The translations under genes and the position numbers were made by a program. Under the pieces are notes generated by a model. It did not search any database. It was not told where the DNA came from and saw only the letters and a program-made list of their open reading frames with translations. Below are positions 45,816 to 55,890 of a DNA stretch of 64,000 nucleotides, piece by piece. The stretch spans positions 124,001 to 188,000 of the forward strand of contig JAIVFJ010000067.1 in assembly GCA_025765615.1 (NCBI GenBank). Direction: 5' to 3'. How positions within the stretch are numbered: the first letter of the stretch is position 1; every line of letters begins with the position of its first letter. The DNA is from Zopfochytrium polystomum. Its lineage: Eukaryota; Chytridiomycota; Chytridiomycetes; Chytridiales; Chytridiaceae.

Positions 45816-46069
45816 TGAAAGAGTTTGCTATGTTGGCTGATTGATGGATTCGCTATATCAGCTGATTGATGGATTGGGCTGCTGTGGTGTACACTACTGA
45901 AGGTGGTGGTGGTGGGAGGTTGAGCTTGGGTTCTGTCAGTATTGTGTTTGTCTTTATACAAAAAGGTTACAAGGACCATCACTTGCAAAATGCTGCAAGT
46001 CATCCTTGCAGAGCAGTATCAGGTCAAAGCTCCTGCTCACTGCTTACATCAAAAGACCCAAAACTAACA
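45816..46069 (-). repeat. Family 2 LTR (right arm)
   Basis: Minus orientation, 254 bp, TGTTAGTTTTGGG...CTCTTTCA. Ends at the outer boundary of the inverted repeat. Confidence 0.75.
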
Positions 46070-47635
46070 GTAGGCGGCCGCACACTCAAATCGACCGCCT
46101 CACTGGGAGTGCCAGGACACAGCTTCTTGACTAGGTCGTGCCTCAGCGGGTGAGGGCGGCGAGCCAGTGCAAGACGGCGGCACTTGCGGCAGAAGAGAAT
46201 GAAGGTGACAAGGCAGCCCAGGGAATTTGACAGATCACGTGTTTATTAAGAGAAAGTACTGTGCAGATTTTCGTGTGCAAATCCAAAAAAGGCCTTCTGT
46301 TCAGTTTTGAACAGTAACCGCAATACAATAAATACACAGATACGCTACAGGGGAAAAGCTTTTGGGATTATTTTGGGATTAATTAGGCCCTTTGTCTCAG
46401 GTTGTGCAAGTCTTTTTTTTCTCCCAAAATCCACCTCTTCTTGGCAAGAAAACCCTCTGCTAATGCCAATTAGTGCAAACTTTTTTCGAGAACTTTTTTC
46501 CTCCAAAAGAGGGGGTGCGTTCAAGAATATTGAACACTTCTGGTAAGAATCTTGCTCAAACTTTGGAACAAGGTGCTTGCAAAGTTTTCCCAGAATTGCC
46601 GAAAGTTAAGTGTATCCAACGTGGATCACAAAAGGTTGCACAAGCAAAATGTTGATAAGAAAAAAATTGTAAAAAGCCTGTTGAAAGAATTTATTAAAGA
46701 ACGTGTTGCATGCTGTTGGCTGGATGGAATCCTCCAGAAATCTAGTTCTCCCCATTGGGACAGACTTAACAGTAAAATAACAAACTTGTGTAAAAAGTAG
46801 TTTCTGGTCAAGGACCATGTTAATTATTAGAGCCCATGTTCTGCTCCAACTGAATGTTTAATATATAATTTTGCTCTTCCAAACTGGCATTCAAGAACAA
46901 CTGTCAGGCAATTGCCTTTCACAACAAAGGATGAAAAGGCAGTACTTCGCGTTATTTTTAATTTTTATGAAACTGTTAATGAAAAAATAAGGAAAAAGAG
47001 AGGATTGAAACTGTTGAACGGCGGGAAAGGGCTGCTCAACACACTTGCAATTCAACACAGCCGCTGCGTGCCATCACAGAAGAAAATATATAATTTGATG
47101 AGTAAATCAATACAAAAATGAAATATTCTCAATCGTTCATGTGAGATTTCCACTAATAATCCTTCATCTATGGGCCACTTTTCAATTCTTGTTGCCCCAG
47201 AGCTGTGTACTTCTTATTGCCTTGGAAAAGTAATGCAGTTTGCAGGCTTCCAGACGATAATAATTGCAAACAGTTTGCATGACAACTGCACGAACACCGT
47301 TGTCCAACACTCCCAAAAGTCATCAAAAATCATTTATGTTGGATATCAGGGCCAAATCTAATTTAATTTTTTTTACATTACTAAAGGGTTCGGAAGCAAG
47401 AATTTCCCTATCATCCGCAGAATCAAGGTTTACCTCTGAGAGATCTCAAAATGAACCCTCTGTTTCAAGAACGCCCTCAAAAAGGCTTGGCCTCGGGTTT
47501 TTTGGTTTCCATGGGCTGGCCTTTTGTGATTTTAGGCCATTGGGTTTTTGCAATCGATAACGCGAAAAACAGCTTTTCCCGTTATCACGAGAAAAACTCA
47601 CGAGATTATCACATATCGCTGGCGATTCTCGCAAT
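46070..47635. other. AT-rich region with orphan ORFs
   Basis: 46070-46240 is GC-rich and on the minus strand can be read as a basic peptide (CRKCRRLALARRPH) that is cut by the LTR, possibly a disrupted host exon. From 46240 the DNA is AT-rich. The plus-strand frame 46912-47121 (TTKDEKAVLRVIFNFYETVN...) loosely recalls the N-terminal helix-turn-helix region of Tc1/IS630-type transposases, but no DDE domain follows. Nothing further can be supported. Confidence 0.3.
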
Positions 47636-47840
47636 TTACAGTGAATTTCATATTCCTTGAGATTTTGGGGCTGAAAAAAAAATGTTTCGGGGGGAGCAAA
47701 AAAAAGTTTTGGTGGTCGGTCTCCATTTCAGGGTGGTCCGTCTCCAATAGTGAAAAGTTTTTTTTGCCCTCCACCAAACTTTTTTTTTGCTGCCTCAAAA
47801 TCTCAAGGTATATGAAATTGACAGTAATTAATTCTTCGTA
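47636..47840. repeat. Imperfect foldback (MITE-like) element
   Basis: About 85-nt arms in inverted orientation: left TGAATTTCATATTCCTTGAG...and right CTCAAGGTATATGAAATTGA, both continuing into A/T runs and a GGTGG motif. The ~35-nt centre contains the direct repeat GTGGTCGGTCTCCA / GTGGTCCGTCTCCA. No coding capacity. Confidence 0.7.
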
Positions 47841-47902
47841 AGGAATCCAACTTTGGACCTGACAGCGGTACGCGGAGCCGCTACCACTGGGCTACACGGC
47901 AC
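47834..47902 (-). repeat. tRNA-like sequence, degenerate
   Basis: Minus strand GTGCCGTGTAGCCCAGTGG carries a good A box, followed by a stem-capable AGCGG...CCGCT and a poor B-box region (GGTCCAAAGTTGG). The 3' acceptor strand is missing, so it is not a functional tRNA; more likely a tRNA pseudogene or SINE head. Confidence 0.4.
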
Positions 47903-48640
47903 TTTACCGCCATGACCCCAAATGTTGCCAAATTGTATCGATTTGAACCTTAATCTGGAACGAACTTCCGTCGTGGTGGATCAATCGAAGAGATTCCCGT
48001 GCAAGTGGACGAAACTTCAAAGATCTCCCTGTTGGTTCTCAGTGAAAGATTCTGTCTCTTGGTAGTCATCATCTGGATCTACGACGACGAAGTACCGACT
48101 GCATCGCGTGCTGGTCTCACTTCTGGCGGGAATCTGACATGGCACCCAAGGACAGATGATTACAGCAAGCGAAACTAAATTGGGAGTAGGTAACTCAAAG
48201 ATAAAAAGCACGAACTGGCCAATTTATTAATGCCAGACTCAGTCAAGGATTCTTGACTGTAAGGAGGTCAGTGTGCTGAAACTGACAAGCGATTGCATGG
48301 CATCAGTTATACTTTGATGCTGATCAAATCCAAATTCCGCAATGTCACAGTCAAAGCGCAGACGGCAAAAATATGCTAAATTTCAAATTCCTGATTCCCA
48401 ATATATTTTCGTTTTGGCCGATTCACACTCCCTCATTCTCCAAGCCCGAATGATTCTCATCGCTGATTAGTGCTATTTTCTGCAGAAATAAAGCAAGGAA
48501 CTAATCAAATGCGTCAAGTCTTGGCGATCCGCCAATTGATTTGAATACAAGTGGGGAGAACCGAACAAGAGAAACTTGGGAGGAGGATGTTGGATGTTAC
48601 CACGGTATCACATAGGGAGGAAACTCCCAGAGTGTGTGTC
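47903..48640. other. Unassigned DNA
   Basis: No gene recognised. A short hairpin GTCAAGGATTCTTGAC lies near 48243. A minus frame at 48017-48211 has no motif. Confidence 0.35.
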
Positions 48641-48666
48641 TCCGCGATGCCCACGAATGAAATTGG

Positions 48667-48933
48667 TTGAGCCTGTTTGTGGCAAGTCCAGCTATCAATT
48701 GTTTTATACTAGGCACGGTTGCCAGTCAAGCCGACTCAGGCGGCAAGGTGACTCAGGTCAGCAGAACCAAGACCCTGGGCTGGAGATGCTCTAATTTTCA
48801 CTTGAACAACCCTCTAAGCGCAATTGTGGCGCAAAAGGTCCGTCGCCCAAAACACCAATCTTTGTACCTGAAATGTTTCTCACAAATCCGCAGTTCTACA
48901 ACAAGTGATGGTGGCTGGCTGGTCCCAACTTGA
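48667..48933 (+). CDS. Candidate 3' exon(s) of an unrecognised gene
   Basis: A plus frame ending RRPKHQSLYLKCFSQIRSS...WLVPT stops at 48933, 10 bp before the stop of the convergent CCDC43-like gene. This is the same tail-to-tail spacing as PAC3/NME5 nearby, which is the main reason to list it. Two segments could be introns: one ending ATACTAG at 48711, and an in-frame 81-nt GT-AG stretch (about 48758-48838). Upstream exons and function are unknown. Confidence 0.3.
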   Translation: MSLFVASPAINCFILGTVASQADSGGKVTQVSRTKTLGWRCSNFHLNNPLSAIVAQKVRRPKHQSLYLKCFSQIRSSTTSDGGWLVPT

Positions 48934-48942
48934 CGGAGAAAA

Positions 48943-49490
48943 TCAGTCCTCACATCCTCCTTTTCTCTTTGTTCTGAGTTCGACGGTTTTCCTTCTCTTT
49001 TCTTGCAGCTGTTTCTGAATCGCGCTGCACTTTAGTCGCATAGTATGCCTGCAATTATCCCTTCGTTCGCGCTCTGCCAATTTCACTTTCTCGTTCTTGT
49101 GCAGCAGAGCTGAAGGAGTGTCAGAAAGGATTAAACTAGCATTCCATCCGTAGCATACAGTCATTTGATCCAAACCGATCTGAGCCTCATCCTAATAGTA
49201 CTGCGGCTCGCCTTTGTCGGCCCCCGGAGATTCCATCGACTCATAGCCGTAATTTCTTAACAGTATTTCGCGACGCCTCCTCTCTTCTGTCGACAGGTCG
49301 GTCCTCGAAGACCTTTCCAAAGGATGAGACTCTTTATCCTCGCTCGGGCTGCGGTCTCTCACGTCAAAAAAATCTCACCTTCCTCCGCTTCCTTCAGCTT
49401 TCGATTCATCGTCTCCTCCTTCCCGCTGAAGAGCGGTAGCCTTCGCCAGAAAGCCATCCACCAGGGTAGTCGCATCCAACTTCTGAAGGT
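48943..49490 (-). CDS. CCDC43-like coiled-coil protein (5' end unresolved)
   Basis: Exons on the minus strand join in frame: DLQKLDATTLVDGFLAKATA (from 49490), a GT-AG intron ending GGAAAG, then LSTEERRRREILLRNYGYES, ADKGEP, a second intron (GTACTA...GCTAG), and SDTPSALLHKNEKVKLAERE...KRRKTVELRTKRKGG with stop at 48945-48943. The (S)xEE(K/R)xR(R)xxLLxxYG(Y) block, the short acidic spacer, the xLxxKNxxKVKxAER block and the basic coiled-coil end follow the order of CCDC43 proteins, whose cellular role is poorly known. The PWI-like N-terminal part was not found; it may be in small exons toward 49588. Confidence 0.5.
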
Positions 49491-49588
49491 CTGGTCAGGT
49501 GTGCCTTACTAATCACAACAGCCCGCAACATATGACCTCAGATCATCGCTCCTTCTAGGAACTTGTCAGTTTACAGAGCGAAATTCTG

Positions 49589-50125
49589 ATGGTCCAAACG
49601 CGCTCCGCAAGTGGAAATGCTCACGCCGTTCCTGAAACGGAGTTGGCGGTGCTTGAATTCCAGAACAAGATCGTGGTGATCGTCACCCAAGTTAACAAGA
49701 TTGGAGGCCAACTGGTTCGTGAAGCGCCTTTCTTAGAACTGAAGCCATTGACGTTGCGCTTTTTTCTTCAACAGCTCAGCTTAGTTCGCGAGGATAACCT
49801 TAAGTTGGATACGTCACCATTATCAGGGGAAGTTCGTCGTCCTTCCTTCTCTGCGCATACGCTGCTGGGAAATCGCGATGATTCAGTCGCTCACATAATC
49901 GCGATGCATATTATGGATTGGTTTTGTGGGCGCAATCCCAACGAGTCGCGGCCTCTCCTGCTGTCTCTGTCTCTGGCAACCGGAAAGGGACGGCAATCGC
50001 TTCAAGTTCGTCCGGCCGAATCAATCAGGCCAGTCGAAGAGAATGATGGCGATGACAAATTTGAATCGCTCAAAGAAGCGCTGGGGCTCATAACTAGCCT
50101 TCTTGTGTCTGCATATTCAAAGTAA
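49589..50125 (+). CDS. PSMG3: Proteasome assembly chaperone 3 (PAC3/PSMG3)-like
   Basis: PAC3 works with PAC4 in building the proteasome alpha-ring. Visible matches: NKIVVIVTQVNKIGGQL, LSLVREDN, HTLLGNRDDSVAHIIAMHI, RPLLLSLSLATGKG and a C-terminal helix ESLKEALGLITSLL, which follow PSMG3 in order (VVVTQxGKxG, TxxLLGxDEPLIHVFA, RAVLLAVAVKD). A 60-nt GT-AG intron at 49715-49774 is a multiple of three and free of stops; its removal joins GGQL to LSLVR and restores the family spacing, giving about 158 residues. The N-terminal 15 residues are polar and variable. Stops 10 bp before the end of the convergent NME5 gene. Confidence 0.72.
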   Translation: MVQTRSASGNAHAVPETELAVLEFQNKIVVIVTQVNKIGGQLVREAPFLELKPLTLRFFLQQLSLVREDNLKLDTSPLSGEVRRPSFSAHTLLGNRDDSVAHIIAMHIMDWFCGRNPNESRPLLLSLSLATGKGRQSLQVRPAESIRPVEENDGDDKFESLKEALGLITSLLVSAYSK

Positions 50126-50135
50126 ACCCTTTTTA

Positions 50136-51014
50136 TTATACCCATGGTTCTTGTACTTTCGGTTGCGATGGGTTGTTTTCGAGAAGCCATGTGCCCAGCC
50201 AGACCTAATGGAAAATAATTACTCAAGAGAAGTAGTGAGCCAGCGCTCACCGTTGGGTTCTCTGGCTTCGCCTTGCAGAGTTCCGTGAGGCCTTGTGTGA
50301 GCAATGGGTACAAAGCAGTCTCCAGCAGAACCTTGTTTGTGTCGTGGTCAGGAAGCCTCTCCATGAGATCTAAACATTAATAAGCTGGTGTTCCTCTTCG
50401 TCCTTCGTTTTCTCTCATTTCAATTACTCACGGTTAGGGAAGAAAATTCGAATCTCCTCTTCCACTTGATGGCGAGACTGGCTTCCCCAAATGGCATCAC
50501 GAACTTCGTCCGTGGCGTACTTCGTACGAAGACTAATTATGGTATAAAAAACTCAATCAACCACAGTAGTGCCACTACCTCGAAGGAAAGAACTGCCTTG
50601 CTTGGAAGAGATCCTGCGGGCCGATAACCGTTTTGAGCAAGTCAACTGCATCGAAGGCAGCTACAACAAGTATTGTGCAAGGGCCGCTATGAGAAAGTAA
50701 TCAGGATAATGTAATACCGAAAAGGAATTAGAACACGACCCAACCTCGTCAGATGCTCTGCCAGAGTTTCGATCTCCTCAACAGATTTGAATGCTCGCTT
50801 GGACTCTCGCATTTGAACTTCCACATATTCAAGGCCTTGATCGAAGGTGACAAGCATCCTTCTCGCCTAATGCGCTCGGATTAATTGGTAATAGGATTGT
50901 GGCGAAGCGAAAGGACACCTGTAATATTTTAAAGCCATCGAACTTAAGCCTCGATAAGATGGCGGATTCGTGCACCTTCGCATCTGGCTTGATAACGACT
51001 ATTGCCTTCTCCAT
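50136..51014 (-). CDS. NME5: NME5-like NDK domain plus DPY-30 motif protein
   Basis: NME5 (radial-spoke RSP23 type) is associated with motile cilia and sperm. Exon 1 (51014-50919) reads MEKAIVVIKPDAKVHESAIL, the NDK N-terminus. A 52-nt intron is followed by RRMLVTFDQGLEYVEVQMRE and FKSVEEIETLAEHLTR, then GPCTILVVAAFDAVDLLKTV, SLRTKYATDEVRDAIWGS and VEEEIRIFFPN. Next comes a linker and the DPY-30 segment LYPLLTQGLTELCKAKPENP, a 47-nt-class intron, and WLGTWLLENNPSQPKVQEP with stop at 50138-50136. The conserved NDK active-site NxxHGSD reads IWGSQSRHQVE here: the catalytic His is absent at this position, as in NME5-type proteins where HGS is altered. About 230 residues. Confidence 0.82.
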
Positions 51015-51845
51015 CTGATGGTTTCGTTCACAAACGACACAAATGATTCTGATAAAATTGTCAGTCTCGGTCTCGAACAACAATCTCCGTTTTGTTCAAA
51101 ACAACGGAAAAATGCGCGTGGTGCAGAGATAACTCTCTCACCATTAAAGTGGTTTTTTGGGCACCTAACCTATTCAAATACTGAGCTCAATGCAGATGGC
51201 CGAAGTTTCTTTTAATGAGGTGGCACAGACAAGTTGGATCAAGGTGGGAGGGACGGTTCCTCAGCCACACGCACGGAGAGGATGGAGAATGACAACGTGG
51301 GTAGCGCCCGTGTGCTAAAGGGCGTGCATCGAAGAGGAAGTCGAAGTTCCGGAGAGGGAAGGAGGGGCAGTGGGCAGTTGTGACGTTGATATCAGCGGGA
51401 GTGCGCTGTTGCAGCGTTGCTCGGCTGGGCTGGGCGGCACTGTCAAAAGGGCAAAAGAAAGTGTCTAGGGGTCAACAGACAGGAGAAGGTATTTAGAGCC
51501 TACAAAAGCCCATTAAACACAAAAGAAACTGTTTACAACACACAAAAAGAGCAGCCATCACACACCTGAAAGAAAAACATAAGAAAAGTGTGCGTAGGGG
51601 GCCCAAATACAAAAGAAAGAAAGTAACATACCTCTGGTCAAAGACACAGAGAAACCCCAGTGGCAAAGCCAAAGGGACCAAATCACTTGGTAAGGCAGCA
51701 CCTCTGTGCCAGCTCCTTCCCAAGGCAGTCGCCGCCACCGCTGCAACTTATGTTAGGCAGAACAGACTGGTTAGCAGCAAAAGGCACAAGACGGACCAAA
51801 CCTATTGTGACTGTGAGTTACTGTTCTCACAATACCCATGGGAGA
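51015..51845. other. Intergenic DNA upstream of NME5
   Basis: Presumably contains the NME5 promoter. No other gene or recognised repeat; reading frames at 51493-51746 lack motifs. Confidence 0.4.
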
Positions 51846-53280
51846 GTGTGAGACTATACTCACTCCTTTGATCATGGGATCTGGGCCATAGAGTGAGGGA
51901 ATGCAAATAATAGGCTAAAACTAACTTTATTGGGCTGTTGTCTAGAGGGTGTTTCAACCCTTCTACTTGCCTAGTCCACGAAGTATCCCTACTGATCTGT
52001 CTAACAGGGGTCTCAAACACAAAGAATGAACATTCAGAGGGACAATCCTCTGAAGGATCGGTGTGGGAGCACCGATTACTCATGTGGCTGCAGGCTGGTG
52101 TGAGGGGAAACGGAAGGGCGCTCCTGAGGGTGCAATACAACCGCAGAATAAAGAGAGAAAAGAGGGAAACGGGGTTTTTATCTCAGGAACCTAATCTCAA
52201 ATACTGTCAGGAACAGGGCAGGACAGGACAAGGCAGACAAGGAACTGAGAGGAGTGATGATTGTATTGGAAACAATAATTCACTTGAGGGATGGGACAGG
52301 TCCCCCATCCCCCTTTTATACCTCTTGAGAGTGTTCCTTGTCAAGACTCAAAGAAAGTTCCAGAAAGAGCAATTAGTAATACAATGATACCAATGATACC
52401 AATGACAACAAGACAAGTCAGGAAAGCAAAGAAGGTTCCAGAAGGTTCCACAAGGTTCCATGAAGGAATGTTCTAGAAGGTTCCAGAGGTTTCCAGAGGG
52501 TGATTCATAACAAATACAACAGGAGCAGTTAATAGCAACGGGATGGACAGGGCGCGACCTAGCTCCCCTCATCGCAGACACTGCTGCAGGAGCCCTCGTC
52601 GTCACCAGCGACGGGGTGGAGAGAGAGAAGGGAGTCAACTACGTTGGGGTCAGAAGGTCACCAGCAGGGAACTCACATGTGGAAACACCTGCAATCGTAC
52701 ACGCACCCTGCCGGGCTGCATCAGCACAATCACTCGACCAGCAGGCTTCATCACATCGCACTCGTACTGACACATCTCACTCTCACAGCAATAGTGAGTA
52801 TTAAGTGGAACAGAAACCCAGTGTTAACAGTTTTCCTCCTCCTCTGCTCAAGGAGATAATAATATAGGAGAGGTTTCTACCCTGTGCCAATCACGCTTGC
52901 CTAGCGACTATTACAGCATGCATATCATCATTATGTATCAATAATTCATAACAGAGTTTTTCTCTTTCTCTCCAAGTTGGGGAGAAGGACCACCCACAAA
53001 CACACATCTCCACTTCATTCACTCCTTCCACTCACTCACTCAGAGTAGACTGTTTACACTAAGTCCCCAACCCCTATGTGTGTATGTACAAGTGCGGAAA
53101 AAAAATAATAAATTAGGCACGCATGAGGTACAGCCTGTCAGGCACCCATCCCTAGGCAGTCAGGCAATCTTAGTTTGTGGGAACTCCCTGGTGCAGCAGA
53201 AACTGTAAAGATGAAAGTAGTAAAAGTGGTCCCAATAATAAAGACAGGTCAGCTGCCAAAACGCTTTGATAACACCTTGG
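51846..53280. repeat. Dispersed repeat, family 4, copy 1
   Basis: Starts TGTGAGACTATACTC and shares with 57712-58990 a ~350-bp proximal block (ATAGGCTAAAACTAACTTTA, CACGAAGTATCCCTACTG), a central block ending CATCTCACTCTCACAGCAATAG, and a distal block (TGTGTATGTACAAGTGC, GAGGTACAGCCTGTCAGGCA). The start TGTGAGA and the central TCTCACA could be the ends of an LTR. No coding sequence. Interrupted at 52205 by a solo LTR. Part of it (52793-52925) recurs alone at about 63610-63745. Confidence 0.7.
52205..52512. mobile_element. Solo LTR, family 3, with target-site duplication
   Basis: 308 bp, TGTCAGGAACAGGG...GATTCATAACA, flanked by the 5-bp direct repeat AATAC (52200-52204 and 52513-52517). The paralogous family 4 copy at 58058-58070 is uninterrupted (CTCAAATACAACAGGAAC), an empty site. 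The interior has repeated AAGGTTCCA/GAAGGTTCC units. Confidence 0.88.
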
Positions 53281-53880
53281 AAACTAAGGAACTGGGAATA
53301 ATAAGGGGTCCGATCCTTTCAGTCTTATGACAGGTACACTTGTTTTTGTGAATAAATTCTGAGACTTTATCACTGAGACCTCAGTGCAGTCTCACATAAC
53401 GACGTAGCCACAACTGGGGAGAGATTTTAGGGCGGCCCCAGCAAAGACCATGCTCAGTCAGATTAGGGATCTCACAACGGTACTGAAAGGCTTAAAAGTA
53501 GCAGAAACCACTATTGAAACGAAGATAATAGTCCTTGTGATATCATACCGTTTTTATGAGGCATTACATTATGGTAGCAGGTAGCAGCACCTTATTAGCT
53601 CTACCATCCTCTTTGTGCATCTGCACTTCGCACTTCTCCCACAGAACCCAAAGTCATTTCCAAAAGTAAGGAGTCAGAAAGGTGCTGCTCTTCAAATCTC
53701 CTCATCCAAACTAGATTATGGACTTACATACCAAACCCACCGACGTGGGCGGGGTTGAAGTACCCCGTTTTCCTTCCTCGATGGTGAGCACAGCCACCAT
53801 TGGGTAACAGCGGGCCAACCAGATTCCCAAGTGGTTTTCGGCAGGAAGCCACTGCCCTTGTCATTCGAAAGTTTGAAAAA
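53281..53880. other. Intergenic; contains SINE fragment
   Basis: 53545-53680 is a minus-strand partial copy of the SINE candidate at 23220-23330 (matching CTGTGGGAGAAGTGCGAAG and CTACCATAATGTAATGCC). The rest carries no gene; the promoter of the following hydrolase lies at its right end. Confidence 0.45.
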
Positions 53881-55884
53881 ATGAGCACCACCGAAGGGAT
53901 CGCTTCGGCGCTCTCCGCCATTCCGGCTTCGATCGCCTTTGTGCTGAACTCGCCATCTCTTCTGACTCTCGTGTATCTTGCATGGACCCTCCTCTCTGCC
54001 CTGCTCGTGGCTGTGGCGCTTGTGCCCTTCCCGCCAAAACGCTTTCGTCTCCTGCACAGACACCGCTATGCTCTAATGGTAATTGGCACCTTGGTTACCG
54101 AGGCGCCCCAGCTGTTTCTCGCTGCAAAGTTTGCCGCTCTCTGGTGGTTCAAATCGCGCCGCGTATTTGCCCCGTTGCAGCCCACCTTTTCCACCGCCGC
54201 AACGGATGCTGGATCGACGTCCGCCATGGCCGATGACCCCGCCGCAATTGCATCCGATGCGGCAGTCAACTTCTCCCTCTGGAGCGAATGGGTATACTTC
54301 CTGGATGTTGGTGTCTTCCTTGCGTATTGGGCCCTACTTCTGCAACTATACTATGCGAAGCACGCCGTAGATACTCCGACGGCTGTGTTCAAGTCAGCCG
54401 AATCAACAGAGGCGCCAGGCCTTTGGACGTAGGTGTTTTTGTTTTCTTGCGAGTTCTTACCCAATTGGACCTGAGTGATCGTCGTTCAGTGCAGCCTTTT
54501 GGTTTCGGATTATGAACCCCTTCTGGTTTCCTCGAAAGATTCGTATCCATACGGACAGTAAGTGCCGTTTTTCTTGCATCGAATGCCGCTCGCCCTTCTT
54601 AAAAATTGTTAGTCTGCTATGCAACTGACGAGGAACTCAATGAGGCCGGCCCTGGCGTGGAACCATTCCTCTCTTTGGACGTGTACCATCACCCCGCGTA
54701 TCCTCGAGGTAGACCTGTTCTGGTTAGTTGTTTGCTACGACGCCATTCATTCTGATCAAATTTACTGAAACCTTGCCCGACAGCTTTACATCCACTCTGG
54801 CGGATGGATCGCGGGTTCCAAGACCTTCCCTATTCCACCCTTCTTTTACTATTTGGCCTTACAAAAGTGGGTGGTGGTGTCCATCAACCACCGTCTCGCT
54901 CCCGCGTCGCCCTATCCAACACACTTGATGGACGTAAAGCGCGCTCTTCGTTGGGTCCGTCTAAACGTGGCTCAATACGGCGGAAACCCTGACTTTGTGG
55001 CGATCGCGGGTACAGGCTCTGGAGCACACCTTGCAACTATGGCTGCTCTCACCGCCAACGTTCGCTTCTACCAGCCCGACTTCCCCGATGTTGACACGTC
55101 CGTTCAAGCGTGCGTCTGCATCAACGGGTTTTTTGATGTGTCTGACCATAAGGGAATCCTTGGAGGAAGCTCAACCGCAAAGCGCAGTTTCGGAAGAAAC
55201 TTATCATACAGGGAATGGTTCGCCAAGATTGTTGCTGGGAAGAAAGGTGGTTTTGATGAGGACGAAGATTTTTTCAAACTGAGTAGCCCGGTCGTGCTGC
55301 TAAGGGGTCTCGAGTTAGACCGTAGACGAACCGCCGGTGGCAGTAACACGACCGTTGGTATTTCACCCCCTCAACCAAGCGGAGGTCTATCAGTCCCTGA
55401 GCGGCTTGGACTGCGATCTCGTGCAACTGCTTCGTCGCCTTTGTTTTACGTTGTGCACCGAGCTGTAGACGATGACTCGCACCCCCCAACGTTATTATCT
55501 GGCGAAAACGTACCGCCTTTCATGGTTTTTCAGTTGAGTGTGCTTACTATATAACCATTTATCTCAAACCGTATTTATATTATCGCATCAATCGAACGTC
55601 AGTGGTGCTGCCGACTCCATTATCCCTGTTCGGCACGTTCGGGACTTCGTGTCGACGTTCAAGAAAGTGATAAAGGCCTCCATAACATATGTCGAGTTTC
55701 CGGTGGGTTGTATCTATTGCAGACTTGGCTTATCATTCTTACGATGCATTCCGCACTTGACCAGGCGGCAAACCACATGTACAATATAATTGGTGCAAGG
55801 GCACATTATATGGCGTACGGGATCGAGCGGTTTTTGAACTATCATGCAGATAAAGTCGAGGCGGCAAAGAAAGTTACTGCGTGA
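53881..55884 (+). CDS. Membrane-anchored alpha/beta hydrolase (BD-FAE/esterase-like)
   Basis: N-terminal region with about four hydrophobic segments (LLTLVYLAWTLLSALLVAVA, YALMVIGTLV...LFLAAKFAALWW, WVYFLDVGVFLAYWALLLQL), then, after a GT-AG intron at about 54429, FWFRIMNPFWFPRKIRI, VCYATDEELNEAG, YHHPAYPRGRPVL, an intron, and the hydrolase core: oxyanion YIHSGGWIAGS, INHRLAPASPYPTHLMDVKR, GGNPDFVAIAGTGSGAHLAT (nucleophile Ser in GTGSG), the acid in SGAADSIIPVRHVRDF, and the His in GGCHHAYDAF, then ANHMYNIIG...FLNYHADKVEAA and stop at 55882-55884. Six or more exons. The start at 53881 was chosen as the first Met before the first hydrophobic helix. Substrate unknown; the serine loop is GTGSG rather than GxSAG. 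Confidence 0.8.
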
Positions 55885-55890
55885 GGAGTC

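Larger units (their letters stand above)
44118..46069 (-). repeat. Right arm of 1.95 kb inverted repeat
   Basis: Reverse complement of 24465-26414; position x in the left arm maps to 70534 minus x. Contains the inverted family 1 LTR (44118-45258), the family 2 3' flank, the diverged family 2 LTR (about 45374-45577) and a family 2 LTR (45816-46069). The outer flank (GTAGG...) and inner flank (AAAAT) differ from those of the left arm. Confidence 0.9.

Noticed and set aside
47834..47902. Functional tRNA gene
   Set aside because: Good A box and possible anticodon stem, but the B box is poor and the 3' acceptor strand does not pair.
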